This document shows positions 26,293 to 35,367 of a stretch of 37,543 bases of DNA, in pieces. The notes under the pieces were generated by a model that was given only the letters and a program-made list of their open reading frames with translations, was not told the origin of the DNA and did no database searches. This DNA is from Myxococcales bacterium (GTDB taxonomy: Bacteria; Myxococcota_A; Polyangia; Polyangiales; Polyangiaceae). The stretch covers positions 1 through 37,543 of the forward strand of contig JAHFDY010000020.1 of NCBI GenBank assembly GCA_023248735.1. Direction: 5' to 3'. The position numbers were made by a program, and so were the translations under genes. Numbering within the stretch: position 1 is the stretch's first letter; each line of letters begins with the position of its first letter.

Positions 26293-27027
26293 ATGGATCG
26301 GATGCCGCCCACGCGGAAGCCAACGCGAGCGAGACAAGGCACGCAGTCTTGGCGCCATTTGCTCTTTGTGCACTGGCCGGTGCCGCTCGCTGTTCTACGG
26401 CCGCTCGTGCCTGAGGCGCTGTCGATCGATACCTATGAGGGCGTCGCGTATGTTGGGCTCGTTCCGTTCGAGATGCACGACGTGAAGCCTTATCGATGGG
26501 CGCCCATGGTTCCGACGGCCAGAAACTTCCTGGAGACCAATGTGCGTACATACGTGCACATGGGCGGTGACAATCCAGGGGTGTGGTTCTTGAGCCTTGA
26601 GGCGGCGAGCTCGCTTGCGGTTTGGGCCGCGCGCGCGTTTTGGCACCTTCCCTACTTCCGAGCAAAGATGGTCGCCGCGTATGATGGCAACGTCGTTGAC
26701 TATCAATCAACTAGACAATGGCCCGAACCCAAGGATGCGAGTCTTTCCCTGCGGTACGAAATCGGAACCGCATTGCCTGCTTCGGAGCCTGAAACGCTTC
26801 GGTTTTTCTTGGCCGAACGTTATTTGCTCTACTCAACGAATCCAAGAGGCGAGCTCTTTCGGGGGCAAGTCCATCACGCGCCTTATCCGCTGCACGAGGC
26901 CCGCATTGATTCACTGCATGAAACGCTTGTCGCGCGCGCGGGGATTGCGAGCCAGGGCGATCCGATTTCCGCATTGTACTCGCCGGGTGTGGACGTCGAC
27001 ATCTTTGCGCTTGAACGTGTGGGATAG
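26293..27027 (+). CDS. DUF2071 (YqjF-like) family protein
   Basis: HLLFVHWPVPLAVLRPLVPEALSIDTYEGVAYVGLVPFEM, FLETNVRTYVHMGGDNPGVWFLSLEAAS, ARAFWHLPYFRAKM. Confidence 0.85.
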   Translation: MDRMPPTRKPTRARQGTQSWRHLLFVHWPVPLAVLRPLVPEALSIDTYEGVAYVGLVPFEMHDVKPYRWAPMVPTARNFLETNVRTYVHMGGDNPGVWFLSLEAASSLAVWAARAFWHLPYFRAKMVAAYDGNVVDYQSTRQWPEPKDASLSLRYEIGTALPASEPETLRFFLAERYLLYSTNPRGELFRGQVHHAPYPLHEARIDSLHETLVARAGIASQGDPISALYSPGVDVDIFALERVG

Positions 27028-27034
27028 GGTTGCT

Positions 27035-27880
27035 CTACAACTTGACGATTGAGTCCCAGGCCGACGCGATTTCGTCGGCCGTCCAGACACCACTATCAAC
27101 CTCTTTGAAACGCCCCGAACTCTCCACGAACTTGAGCGCATACACGCGCGCGCCCGCCACCGCGAGGACGTGACCCGTGCGGTCGCGTGAAGCGTCACTC
27201 GCAAAAAACAGCACTGCCGGGGCAACGTGTTCGGGCGTGAGCGTATCGACTCCCTGAAACAGCGGCAGGCTCTCGGTCAGGCGCGTCTTCGCAAGCGGCG
27301 CGACAGCGTTCACCGTGATGCGGTGCTTCTGAAGTTCGATCGACGAGGTTCGCGTGAGCGCGTAAACGGCTGCGCTTGCCATCGCGAAACTCGCTTGGCC
27401 AAAGTGTCCGAGGAGACCACTTGCGCTCGTGGTGTTCACGATGCGTCCGCCTCCGCCTTGCGCGATCACTTGGCGTGCGAAGTGCTGCGTCGTATGCAGC
27501 GAGCCTTTCGCGTGTACGTCAAAGACCCGATCGACTGCCTCGTCGTCGAGCTTAAGGAGCGTCTTGTCGAGTACGAATCCAGCGTTGTTCACGAGCACAT
27601 CGACGCGCCCAAACGTCTCGACCGTAGCGCTCACGAAGTTCTCTGCGCCCTTCGCGGTCGCGACCGATTCTCGATGCAAGAGCACCTTGTGCCCATCCTT
27701 GCGGAGCTCACTCCCGAGCGCGGAAAGACGAGCTTCATCGGTGCCGCGGCCTGATTCGTCGGCTCCGTTGTCGTTCAGAGCAAGCTCTGCGCCTTCGCAC
27801 GCGAAGAGCCGAGCGTAAGCGCGACCGAGTCCCCCCGCCGCGCCAGTAATGAGAACGACTTTGCCGTCGAGCAAACCCAT
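27035..27880 (-). CDS. SDR-fold protein, MFE-2 (HSD17B4)-like, with a substituted catalytic YxxxK
   Basis: GKVVLITGAAGGLGRAYARLFACEGAELALND (TGxxxGxG), VDVLVNNAG, GLLGHFGQASFAMASAAV in the position where YxxxK is expected, and ITVNAVAP. Confidence 0.88.
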   Translation of the reverse strand: MGLLDGKVVLITGAAGGLGRAYARLFACEGAELALNDNGADESGRGTDEARLSALGSELRKDGHKVLLHRESVATAKGAENFVSATVETFGRVDVLVNNAGFVLDKTLLKLDDEAVDRVFDVHAKGSLHTTQHFARQVIAQGGGGRIVNTTSASGLLGHFGQASFAMASAAVYALTRTSSIELQKHRITVNAVAPLAKTRLTESLPLFQGVDTLTPEHVAPAVLFFASDASRDRTGHVLAVAGARVYALKFVESSGRFKEVDSGVWTADEIASAWDSIVKL

Positions 27881-27979
27881 GCCAAGCGCTTTAGCAGCTC
27901 ACGGTAGAGCTCCGCAGGAAAGTTAGAAGCGTCCGACAATCCCTGCGATACAATAGGAGGGGTAGCCAGAAGGGTACGC

Positions 27980-28954
27980 ATGCCGAGTGAAAAGCCCGCT
28001 ACGCGCGAAGAACTGGAGCCCAGCACGGCTTCGATACGGGCGCCGCTGGGCCTCGACTGGACCAATGAAGACACCGCTGTTACCCGCGCAACCGAGGTAA
28101 ACGCCGTTCCCGTTGAGTTGCGCACGCGCGATCGCGCCACGCTGACCGTGATGAGTGGCGTCAATGCGGGCCAAGTCTTCGCGCTTGAGCAGGACGTTTG
28201 CATCGTCGGTCGCGACCGCGACGCGGAAGTTCGCATCGAGGACGCTGGCATCAGTCGCGTCCACGCGCGCGTCATCCGTACGAGTGCCGATCAGTACTTC
28301 GTCGAAGACCAGAACTCGACCAATGGCACCTTCATCGATGGCAGGCGCATCCAGCGCGCAGAACTTCGTTCAGGCGATCACATCCAGTTCGGCCCTAACG
28401 CGTCGCTCTCGTTTTCGCTCAAGGACGCGCGCGAGGAAGCGCTCGCTCGTCAACTTTATGAATCATCGACACGCGACCCGCTCACGGCCGCGTTCAACAG
28501 GCGCTACTTCAACGAGCGTCTCGCCGGAGAGGTCGCCTACGCCTCGCGACACCGCACGCATCTTGCGACCGTGCTGTTTGATCTCGACCACTTCAAGCAG
28601 ATTAACGATCGCTACGGCCACCTCGCGGGCGACCAGGTCCTTCGATTCGTAGCAGTTCAAGTGACGAAGTCCATCCGCACCGAGGACGTTTTTGCGCGTT
28701 GGGGTGGCGAAGAATTCGTTGTCCTCGTGCGTGGCATCGATCATCAGAACGTGGCGCTCTTTGCCAACAGGCTCTGCCGCGCGGTCGAGCGGGGACGCAT
28801 CGAGTGGGCCGGCGTGGCCCTCCGCCCGACGGTAAGTGCTGGTGTTGCGTCGATCGAGGAGTGCGAAAGTCCGACGCCGCTCACGCTCATGACCCTTGCC
28901 GATGAGCGCCTCTACCTCGCCAAGAACACGGGCCGCAACCGCGTGATTGCATAG
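27980..28954 (+). CDS. FHA domain-GGDEF diguanylate cyclase
   Basis: FHA: IVGRDRDAEVRIEDAGISRVHARV...EDQNSTNGTFIDGRRI. GGDEF: FDLDHFKQINDRYGHLAGD...IRTEDVFARWGGEEFVVL, with RxxD I-site 5 residues before GGEEF. Confidence 0.95.
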   Translation: MPSEKPATREELEPSTASIRAPLGLDWTNEDTAVTRATEVNAVPVELRTRDRATLTVMSGVNAGQVFALEQDVCIVGRDRDAEVRIEDAGISRVHARVIRTSADQYFVEDQNSTNGTFIDGRRIQRAELRSGDHIQFGPNASLSFSLKDAREEALARQLYESSTRDPLTAAFNRRYFNERLAGEVAYASRHRTHLATVLFDLDHFKQINDRYGHLAGDQVLRFVAVQVTKSIRTEDVFARWGGEEFVVLVRGIDHQNVALFANRLCRAVERGRIEWAGVALRPTVSAGVASIEECESPTPLTLMTLADERLYLAKNTGRNRVIA

Positions 28955-29060
28955 TCCCTGACGGTGGCTATTGACGACGCAATTGGCGCGGTGCGACATT
29001 GTCGCTTCCAAAACGACTCAAGAGGTTGCTCGCTCGCGCCTCAACAACAGGAGACTTACG

Positions 29061-29390
29061 ATGGCTGTAGACGTCAAGAAACTGTTCAACGAAGAACTCC
29101 CCGCCGGGCTCGCAAAGAACGCCGAAGATGCGAAGACCGTTGGGGCGAAGTTTCAAATCAACATCACTGGCGAAGGTCAGTGGCACATCGATGCGACCGC
29201 GAGCGGCCCCAGCGCCAAGGAGGGTACCGATACCGCCGACGTGACGATCACACTGGCTGCAGAGGACTTCCAAAAATTGATGGAGAACCCACAGGCCAAC
29301 AGCATGCAGCTGTTCTTCGCGGGCAAGCTCAAGGTTGAGGGCAATCAGATGCTGGCCATGAAGCTGACGAAGCTCTTCAGCTTCAAGTAA
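29061..29390 (+). CDS. SCP2 sterol-carrier-domain protein
   Basis: 109 aa; KFQINITGEGQWHIDATASGP...ADVTITLAAEDFQKLMENPQANSMQLFFAGKLKVEGNQMLAMKLTKLF; purine-rich RBS before ATG 29061. Confidence 0.9.
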   Translation: MAVDVKKLFNEELPAGLAKNAEDAKTVGAKFQINITGEGQWHIDATASGPSAKEGTDTADVTITLAAEDFQKLMENPQANSMQLFFAGKLKVEGNQMLAMKLTKLFSFK

Positions 29391-29503
29391 TCAACCTTCT
29401 TACCCATTGAACTTGCGGCGAGCCACACGGCTTTCCGCATGTTGCATTTTGTAGTCGCAATAGGGACACCCCCATCGCGATCTCTGGGATAGACAAGAGC
29501 ACC

Positions 29504-30661
29504 ATGCTGCCTCTACAGAATGTGCGCGTCTTAGACCTCAGCCGTCTGTTGCCCGGTCCATATGCGACGTTGGCGCTCGCCGATCTTGGTGCACAGGTCG
29601 ACAAAGTCGAAGACCTGGAAGGTGGCGATTACCTCCGTCACATGCCGCCGCATCATGGACCCGATTCGGTCATGTTCGCGGCGCTCAATCGCAACAAGCG
29701 CAGTCTCGCGCTTGATCTCAAACAAGCCGAAGGTCAAGCCGCTTTCCTATCGATCCTCCAGCGATACGACGTCCTGATTGAGCAATTTCGACCTGGGGTG
29801 ATGGATCGGCTCGGCATCGGCTACGGTATTCTGCACGAGCGCAATCCGCGTCTGATCATTTGTAGCTTAACGGGGTACGGACAGACGGGGCCTCTGAGAC
29901 ACGCGGCAGGGCACGACCTCAATTACCTCGCGCGGTCGGGCGTTCTCGGCTTGCAAGGGCCCGAGGACGGAACACCTCAAGTGCCGGCGTTTCAAATTGC
30001 AGATATTGGCGGCGCCATGTGGAGCGCGCTCGGGATCGTCACTGCACTCTACGAGCGCACGCAAACCAACAAAGGTAAGGTGCTTGACATTAGCATGCTC
30101 GAAGCCAACATGAGCTTCGCGGCGCTCGCGTTTGGCACCATCCTCACCGGACACGCCCCTTCTCGCGGTGGCGATACGCTGTCGGGTGGGTTGAGCCTTT
30201 ACGGTGTTTACAGAGCGAAAGATGGCTTCGTTTCACTCGCAGCTCTCGAGCCGAAGTTCTGGCTGAAGTTTGCGGTCGCTTGTGGAATTGAAAGCGATCT
30301 GTCTGCCCTCATGCCTGGGCCCCATCAGGCGGCATTGCGCAAACGGCTCGTCACGGTCTTTGCGTCGCGTACCAAGAGCGAATGGGAGGCCTTCGGACGG
30401 CAGCACGACTGCTGCGTTGAACCGGTGCTCGAAGGCGACGAACTTCAGCGCGACGCGCAGCTCGTTGCGAGACAAGTCTTCACGACCGTCACAACCTCGG
30501 AGGGGCCACTCACACAAGTGAATACGCCACTCACGCCGCGCGATCGCGTTCACAAAGGCGCTCCCAAGAAGGGGGAGCACACGCGCGCGATCCTGCGTGA
30601 AGGAGGCCTCAGCGAAGACGCGATCGAAAGCCTCTTCGCACGCAAAATCGTTACGGAGTAG
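29504..30661 (+). CDS. CaiB/BaiF CoA-transferase family protein, alpha-methylacyl-CoA racemase-like
   Basis: VRVLDLSRLLPGPYATLALADLGAQVDKVEDLEGGDYLR, NKRSLALDLK, AGHDLNYLARSGVLG, QIADIGGAMWSALGIVTALYERT, SLAALEPKFW. Confidence 0.9.
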   Translation: MLPLQNVRVLDLSRLLPGPYATLALADLGAQVDKVEDLEGGDYLRHMPPHHGPDSVMFAALNRNKRSLALDLKQAEGQAAFLSILQRYDVLIEQFRPGVMDRLGIGYGILHERNPRLIICSLTGYGQTGPLRHAAGHDLNYLARSGVLGLQGPEDGTPQVPAFQIADIGGAMWSALGIVTALYERTQTNKGKVLDISMLEANMSFAALAFGTILTGHAPSRGGDTLSGGLSLYGVYRAKDGFVSLAALEPKFWLKFAVACGIESDLSALMPGPHQAALRKRLVTVFASRTKSEWEAFGRQHDCCVEPVLEGDELQRDAQLVARQVFTTVTTSEGPLTQVNTPLTPRDRVHKGAPKKGEHTRAILREGGLSEDAIESLFARKIVTE

Positions 30662-30668
30662 ACGCGCG

Positions 30669-31511
30669 CTACCGTCTGCGCCACGCGGCAACGAAGTCGG
30701 CGTCTTCAAACGCGCCGCGTTTGAGAAGTACAGCCAGTAGCGTCGCCACAGCCGATTCCCACTTCGGGTTGCGACCCAAAATGTCGGTCGCATCGGCTCC
30801 AAGTGCGGACGCGCGCAGGGCGCTGATGATGTCGCGCGTTGAGAGGTCTTCCGAAGGCGGTGCGGGCGTGGGTAGCCTCGGCGGCGCCAGGGATGCAGAA
30901 AGCGAGAGCGCGTCGTTCATCGGCCCGTCGGCCGCAGCCGGCGCACTGTGCACAGGCACGGACGGTCGTGGCGGCGGGCGCATCGCGACTTCAAACGCGG
31001 TTGGTGTCGTCGCCAATTGCTCCGCTGCGAGCGGCGGAGGTGGCACAGTGTGTGGGCGTACCGCAGGAAGAGGTTCGCGTACGTCATAGTGGCCCAGTGC
31101 GACTTGGATGTCACTGCTGGACGCGATCATCGACTTGACAAGCATGTGCGCGGTCCTGCCGATCTCTGCGAGCGCATCGACATTCGTCGGATCGTCCGTT
31201 GCGACGTAGAGTGTTTCGCCCTTGTTGCGGATGTGGCGCACGAATATCGGAACGACCCCAAAGCGTCTTGCGACGTCGCGAGGAACGAGCGCAAGTAGCG
31301 AGGGTGAAAAATCGATGTGATGGAGCGCGACCCACGGCACCGCAAGTTGGCGGCTCAGGGTCTGCGTAAGCTGCGACTCTGTAAGCAATTGCTCATCGAC
31401 GAGCACCTGCCCCAACTTGCGTCCGGAGGCTTGTTGCAGGACGAGCGCGCGCTCAAGCGCGAGCGCATCCAATGCCCCCGCTTCAACCAGCAGCTCGCCA
31501 AGTCGCTTCAT
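30669..31511 (-). CDS. Free-standing MshEN (GspE N-terminal) domain protein
   Basis: RLGELLVEAGALDALALERALVLQ-QASGR-KLGQVLVDEQLLTESQLTQTLSRQLAVPWV followed by LVPRDVARRFGVVPIF and YVATDDPTNVDAL. No downstream ATPase domain; Pro/Ala-rich tail. Confidence 0.88.
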   Translation of the reverse strand: MKRLGELLVEAGALDALALERALVLQQASGRKLGQVLVDEQLLTESQLTQTLSRQLAVPWVALHHIDFSPSLLALVPRDVARRFGVVPIFVRHIRNKGETLYVATDDPTNVDALAEIGRTAHMLVKSMIASSSDIQVALGHYDVREPLPAVRPHTVPPPPLAAEQLATTPTAFEVAMRPPPRPSVPVHSAPAAADGPMNDALSLSASLAPPRLPTPAPPSEDLSTRDIISALRASALGADATDILGRNPKWESAVATLLAVLLKRGAFEDADFVAAWRRR

Positions 31512-31615
31512 CAGATGCCTGCGTCCTACGTTCGGCTACGGCACGCGACCGACGAAGGTTTAGGCCAACGTTTAGAGTCCCAGGTGCTGCTAGGGCTGAT
31601 ACGCTCGTAGACCTG

Positions 31616-34312
31616 ATGCGCCTGTGTCCGCAATGCTCCGGTATCTGCGACAGCGCGCACAAGTTCTGCGCGACGTGCGGCTTTCCGATCAGCAAAATCG
31701 CTGAGCAGAGCGTTGATCCCGTGATTGGGCGAACGCTCCCGGGGGGTTACTGCATCCTCGAGCTTGTCGGCGTCGGTGGAATGGGGCGCGTGTATCGCGC
31801 TGAGCAAACGGCACTCGGTCGCACCGTCGCCGTGAAGATCATTCATCCCCACTTGGTTGGTGAGGAGAACGCCGCGGCGCGATTCATCACGGAAGCGCGC
31901 GCCGCGAGTCGTCTCAACCATCCGCATTCTGTATCGATCATCGACTTCGGCAAGACAGATGACGGTCAACTTTATTTAGTCATGGAGTTTCTGCGTGGCC
32001 GCGATCTGGCTCGTGTCGCTTTCGACGAGGGTCCCTTGCCATTGCGGCGCATCACATCGGTCATGGACCAGACGCTCGCAGCGCTTGCGGAAGCGCACCA
32101 CCTTGAGATCATTCATCGCGACCTCAAGCCCGAGAACATCATTCTCGAGCCCGTGCGCAGCGGAGGAGATTTTGTCAAGGTAGTTGACTTTGGTCTCGCA
32201 AAAATGCGCGTCGAACAGACGCAGCCCTCCATCACGAGTCCTGGCATCGTCTGCGGAACGCCAGAATATATGAGTCCCGAGCAAGGCCGGGGCGATGTGC
32301 TCGATCCGCGGAGCGACCTCTATGCGGTCGGGATCATTCTTTACCAACTGCTCACAGGCAAGTTGCCGTTCGAAGGTGAATCGCCGACGCAAGTCGTCCT
32401 CGCCCACATGACCAAGGTTCCAGAAGACCCAAGGATCGTCGCGCCCCATCGCGCGATTCCCGAGGCGCTCACGGAAATCGTCCTGCGTGCACTCGCAAAA
32501 GATCCTGGAGCAAGGTTTCGCGACGCCGACGCATTTCGCCTTGCCCTTAGGACCAGCCTCGGCGACGAAGATAACGAGAGCTCCCGCAGTGGTCGACCCG
32601 CCAAGTGTTCAAGTTGCGGAATGACCAATGCGGCGGGTCAGAAGTTCTGCGGCGACTGCGGTGGCCCGCTCGTTTCGACGGCGCCAACAATGCCTCCGCC
32701 ACTGTCGCATGAACGGGTTTTTGCGAGAGACATCCCACGCCAACGGGTCCGCGAAGTTCCACGCGTTCCCGCGCAGGGGAACTTACCAAGACTTCCTTTG
32801 CCTCTTGTCGGGCGCGACGAAGACCTCGCATGGCTCGACGAACGCAGAAGCGAAGCGCGTACAAGCGTGAAGGCGCTTCGTATTGTCGCCGATGCTGGGG
32901 TCGGCAAGACACGCTTGCTCGACGAATTTCTCATGGTGTGCGCCGCCGCCGGCGACACCGTTGTCCGAAGCGGCCCCGATCCTTATTGCGCCTCTGTTGG
33001 TTACTTTACGGTGACGGACATCGTGCGCAAGTTGTCGGGGTTCAACGAAGAACTTGCGGCGCTTTCGGACGATCTCCCACCGGACGTTCGCGCTGGCCTC
33101 GCCCAATTGTTCACGCTCAGTCGCGTGCGAATGTCTCAGCTCGACATGAGTCCCGAAGACCGCAGCCAATGGGTGAGCAGCGCCCTTCGTTGGGCCATCG
33201 AGCGCGCGCACGAGCGCCATGGTGGCAGGCGATTGGTCCTGGTAGTTGACGATCTTCAGGCGGTCGATTCGGCGTCACGTCGGGCTCTCGGGGACCTTGC
33301 AAACGCTGCACCGTCGCTCCCGGGCCTCCTCGTCGGAGCGCACACGGTAGGCTTCGATCCCAAGTGGAACGGGAGCGCTGTGCGGGCCCTTGCGGGGCTT
33401 AGCCCTGCACGCGTCGCGGAGCTCTTCTCGAATGGCAAACCGAGCGCGTCACGCTTTGACGACGGTGGCGTGATCCCACCGCTGTACGTGGAGCAGCTCG
33501 TGCGTTTCTCGCAGGAGCAAGGCGGCGCAGCGCCAAATCGGCTCGCAGACCTCTTGTCCCATCGCGTTGAGCGCCTCGAGGCCGGTGCGCGCCGCACGCT
33601 GCAGGCGATCGCGATTTGGGGCGACGTGGCGACCGAAGCCGTGCTCGTGCGGCTCATTCCCGACGAAGCTCAGATCGACCATGCGATCACCGCGCTGGCA
33701 GATAAGGGGATGGTCCTCCGCGACGGGCGTTTCGTGAAAACGTCACACCCACTATTGCGAGACATCGTCCTCGCCACAATCCCCGCGGCCGTCAAGAAAG
33801 AGCTCCACAGTGCGGCGGCTGAAGTTGCCCAAGAGTTCGGTGTTCCACTCGAGGCGCTCGCGGTTCATGAGTACGAGGCCGCGCATTCATTCCAAGCGCT
33901 GATCTTGCTCGAACGCGTCAGCTCTGAAGCCGAAGGGCGGAATGCGAGCGAGGACTCCATTCTCGCGTTGCGCCGATGTCTCGAACTCGCCCGCAAAGAG
34001 CTTTTCCGCGGCGAGCTCGACGATCCACTTCGGGCGGTGCTCATCTTCAGTCGTAAACTCGGCGAAGCACTCGCGCGCGCTGGCGCATTTGCCGACGCTG
34101 AAGGCGTCTTGCGCGAAGCACTGGACCTTGCAGCGCCAGAGAGCCCCGATCGCGCGCGGTTGCTCGCTTCGCTCGCACGAGTTGCGCGAGGCCGCGATCA
34201 CATTCAAGACGCACGAAGTTACCTTTCAGAAGCGCTGGAGCTAGCGGCGCGTTCGGGCATGCACGAACTCGTCACCGCCCTCGAACCGCTCCGCCGCGCA
34301 ATCAACCGGTAA
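31616..34312 (+). CDS. Zinc-ribbon Ser/Thr protein kinase with C-terminal AAA/STAND-type ATPase
   Basis: CPQCSGICDSAHKFCATCG; GVGGMGRVYRAEQTALGRTVAVKII; IIHRDLKPENIIL; VVDFGLAKM; GTPEYMSPEQ; CSSCGMTNAAGQKFCGDCG; Walker A VADAGVGKTRLL; Walker B RLVLVVDDLQ. Confidence 0.92.
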   Translation: MRLCPQCSGICDSAHKFCATCGFPISKIAEQSVDPVIGRTLPGGYCILELVGVGGMGRVYRAEQTALGRTVAVKIIHPHLVGEENAAARFITEARAASRLNHPHSVSIIDFGKTDDGQLYLVMEFLRGRDLARVAFDEGPLPLRRITSVMDQTLAALAEAHHLEIIHRDLKPENIILEPVRSGGDFVKVVDFGLAKMRVEQTQPSITSPGIVCGTPEYMSPEQGRGDVLDPRSDLYAVGIILYQLLTGKLPFEGESPTQVVLAHMTKVPEDPRIVAPHRAIPEALTEIVLRALAKDPGARFRDADAFRLALRTSLGDEDNESSRSGRPAKCSSCGMTNAAGQKFCGDCGGPLVSTAPTMPPPLSHERVFARDIPRQRVREVPRVPAQGNLPRLPLPLVGRDEDLAWLDERRSEARTSVKALRIVADAGVGKTRLLDEFLMVCAAAGDTVVRSGPDPYCASVGYFTVTDIVRKLSGFNEELAALSDDLPPDVRAGLAQLFTLSRVRMSQLDMSPEDRSQWVSSALRWAIERAHERHGGRRLVLVVDDLQAVDSASRRALGDLANAAPSLPGLLVGAHTVGFDPKWNGSAVRALAGLSPARVAELFSNGKPSASRFDDGGVIPPLYVEQLVRFSQEQGGAAPNRLADLLSHRVERLEAGARRTLQAIAIWGDVATEAVLVRLIPDEAQIDHAITALADKGMVLRDGRFVKTSHPLLRDIVLATIPAAVKKELHSAAAEVAQEFGVPLEALAVHEYEAAHSFQALILLERVSSEAEGRNASEDSILALRRCLELARKELFRGELDDPLRAVLIFSRKLGEALARAGAFADAEGVLREALDLAAPESPDRARLLASLARVARGRDHIQDARSYLSEALELAARSGMHELVTALEPLRRAINR

Positions 34313-34374
34313 GACCGTGAGTGCCGAAAAACGTATGTCGACAGCGCCGTTGCGGCTTCTGTACTCTACGTTCC

Positions 34375-35367
34375 GTGCGGCGCTCGCCCTTCGCTATTGC
34401 AACGGTTGCGTTTCTCGCGTGCCACACGCAGTCGCACACGCCCGCCGTGGGAGCGATACGGCCCGTCGATCGCTATATCGAGAGTGTCCACTCGTGCGCG
34501 CGCATTTCGAGCTGCGCACGCAAGAACGACCCTCAGCAATACCGAGAAGCTTCACAGTGCGTCGAGCGCTGGCTGGCTTGGAGCGAAGAAAACAACGTTG
34601 CGGTCCATTGCTTTGGGAGCGCCTTGTCATGCAGCGACGTCGACAAGTGCATGCACCGACGCAATGACGCTCGGGTCACGGCAATATGTAACAAACACAG
34701 TGGCGAATCGACTTTTTGCGACGGCGAGACGCTCTACCAATGTGACGACGAAAATGACGAGGAGTCGCGCGCTATCGCTTGCAATGAGGTGAAGGGCGAA
34801 TGCAAGGAACACGCGACGCACGACAGCCTCTCGGCGAGAGCGTGCCTCTCTCCCGAGATGTGCCCACCGGGCGCGCCGGAGTCACGTTGCCTCGACACCG
34901 TGACCCTCCTGACTTGCGATAGCGGTGCCGCCGAACGTACGAGTTGCGACCCGGGCGAAACTTGTCAGAACGTTCGCGACGAGAACAGCGAACCCACCGC
35001 TTACTGCGCAAAGTCCGAGCAAAAGCAGTGCACTCGCATCGGCCAGCGCTATTGCGAGGGAAGCAAGCTCGTCAGGTGTACCCCCGCCGGCGCGAGGGGC
35101 GCCGCTGAAGTCCTCGATTGCGCGAGGTACGGCCTCGCGTGTGATGGATCAAGCGCCAGTCCTGCCTGCCGCGTGCCGGTGGAACTGATCGGCTGCCATG
35201 ACTCCACCGCACGTTGCCGAGGTAGCGATCAGCTCGAGTTCTGTGCGCTTGGGCTCCGGGTCGCGGTTTCGTGCAAGGCGTTGGGCTTCGCGAGCTGTGA
35301 CCCCGACGGTAACGGTCTCGAGGCCGCATGCGGAGGTTCTCCGTCAGCGCGCGCGGCGTCTCTGTGA
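34375..35367 (+). CDS. Secreted Cys-rich protein with four tandem six-Cys modules
   Basis: GTG start giving MRRSPFAIATVAFLACHTQ (lipoprotein-like); Cys pattern C-x(6,9)-C-x(7,8)-C-x(9,13)-C-x(5,6)-C-x(8,13)-C repeated four times. Confidence 0.75.
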   Translation: MRRSPFAIATVAFLACHTQSHTPAVGAIRPVDRYIESVHSCARISSCARKNDPQQYREASQCVERWLAWSEENNVAVHCFGSALSCSDVDKCMHRRNDARVTAICNKHSGESTFCDGETLYQCDDENDEESRAIACNEVKGECKEHATHDSLSARACLSPEMCPPGAPESRCLDTVTLLTCDSGAAERTSCDPGETCQNVRDENSEPTAYCAKSEQKQCTRIGQRYCEGSKLVRCTPAGARGAAEVLDCARYGLACDGSSASPACRVPVELIGCHDSTARCRGSDQLEFCALGLRVAVSCKALGFASCDPDGNGLEAACGGSPSARAASL

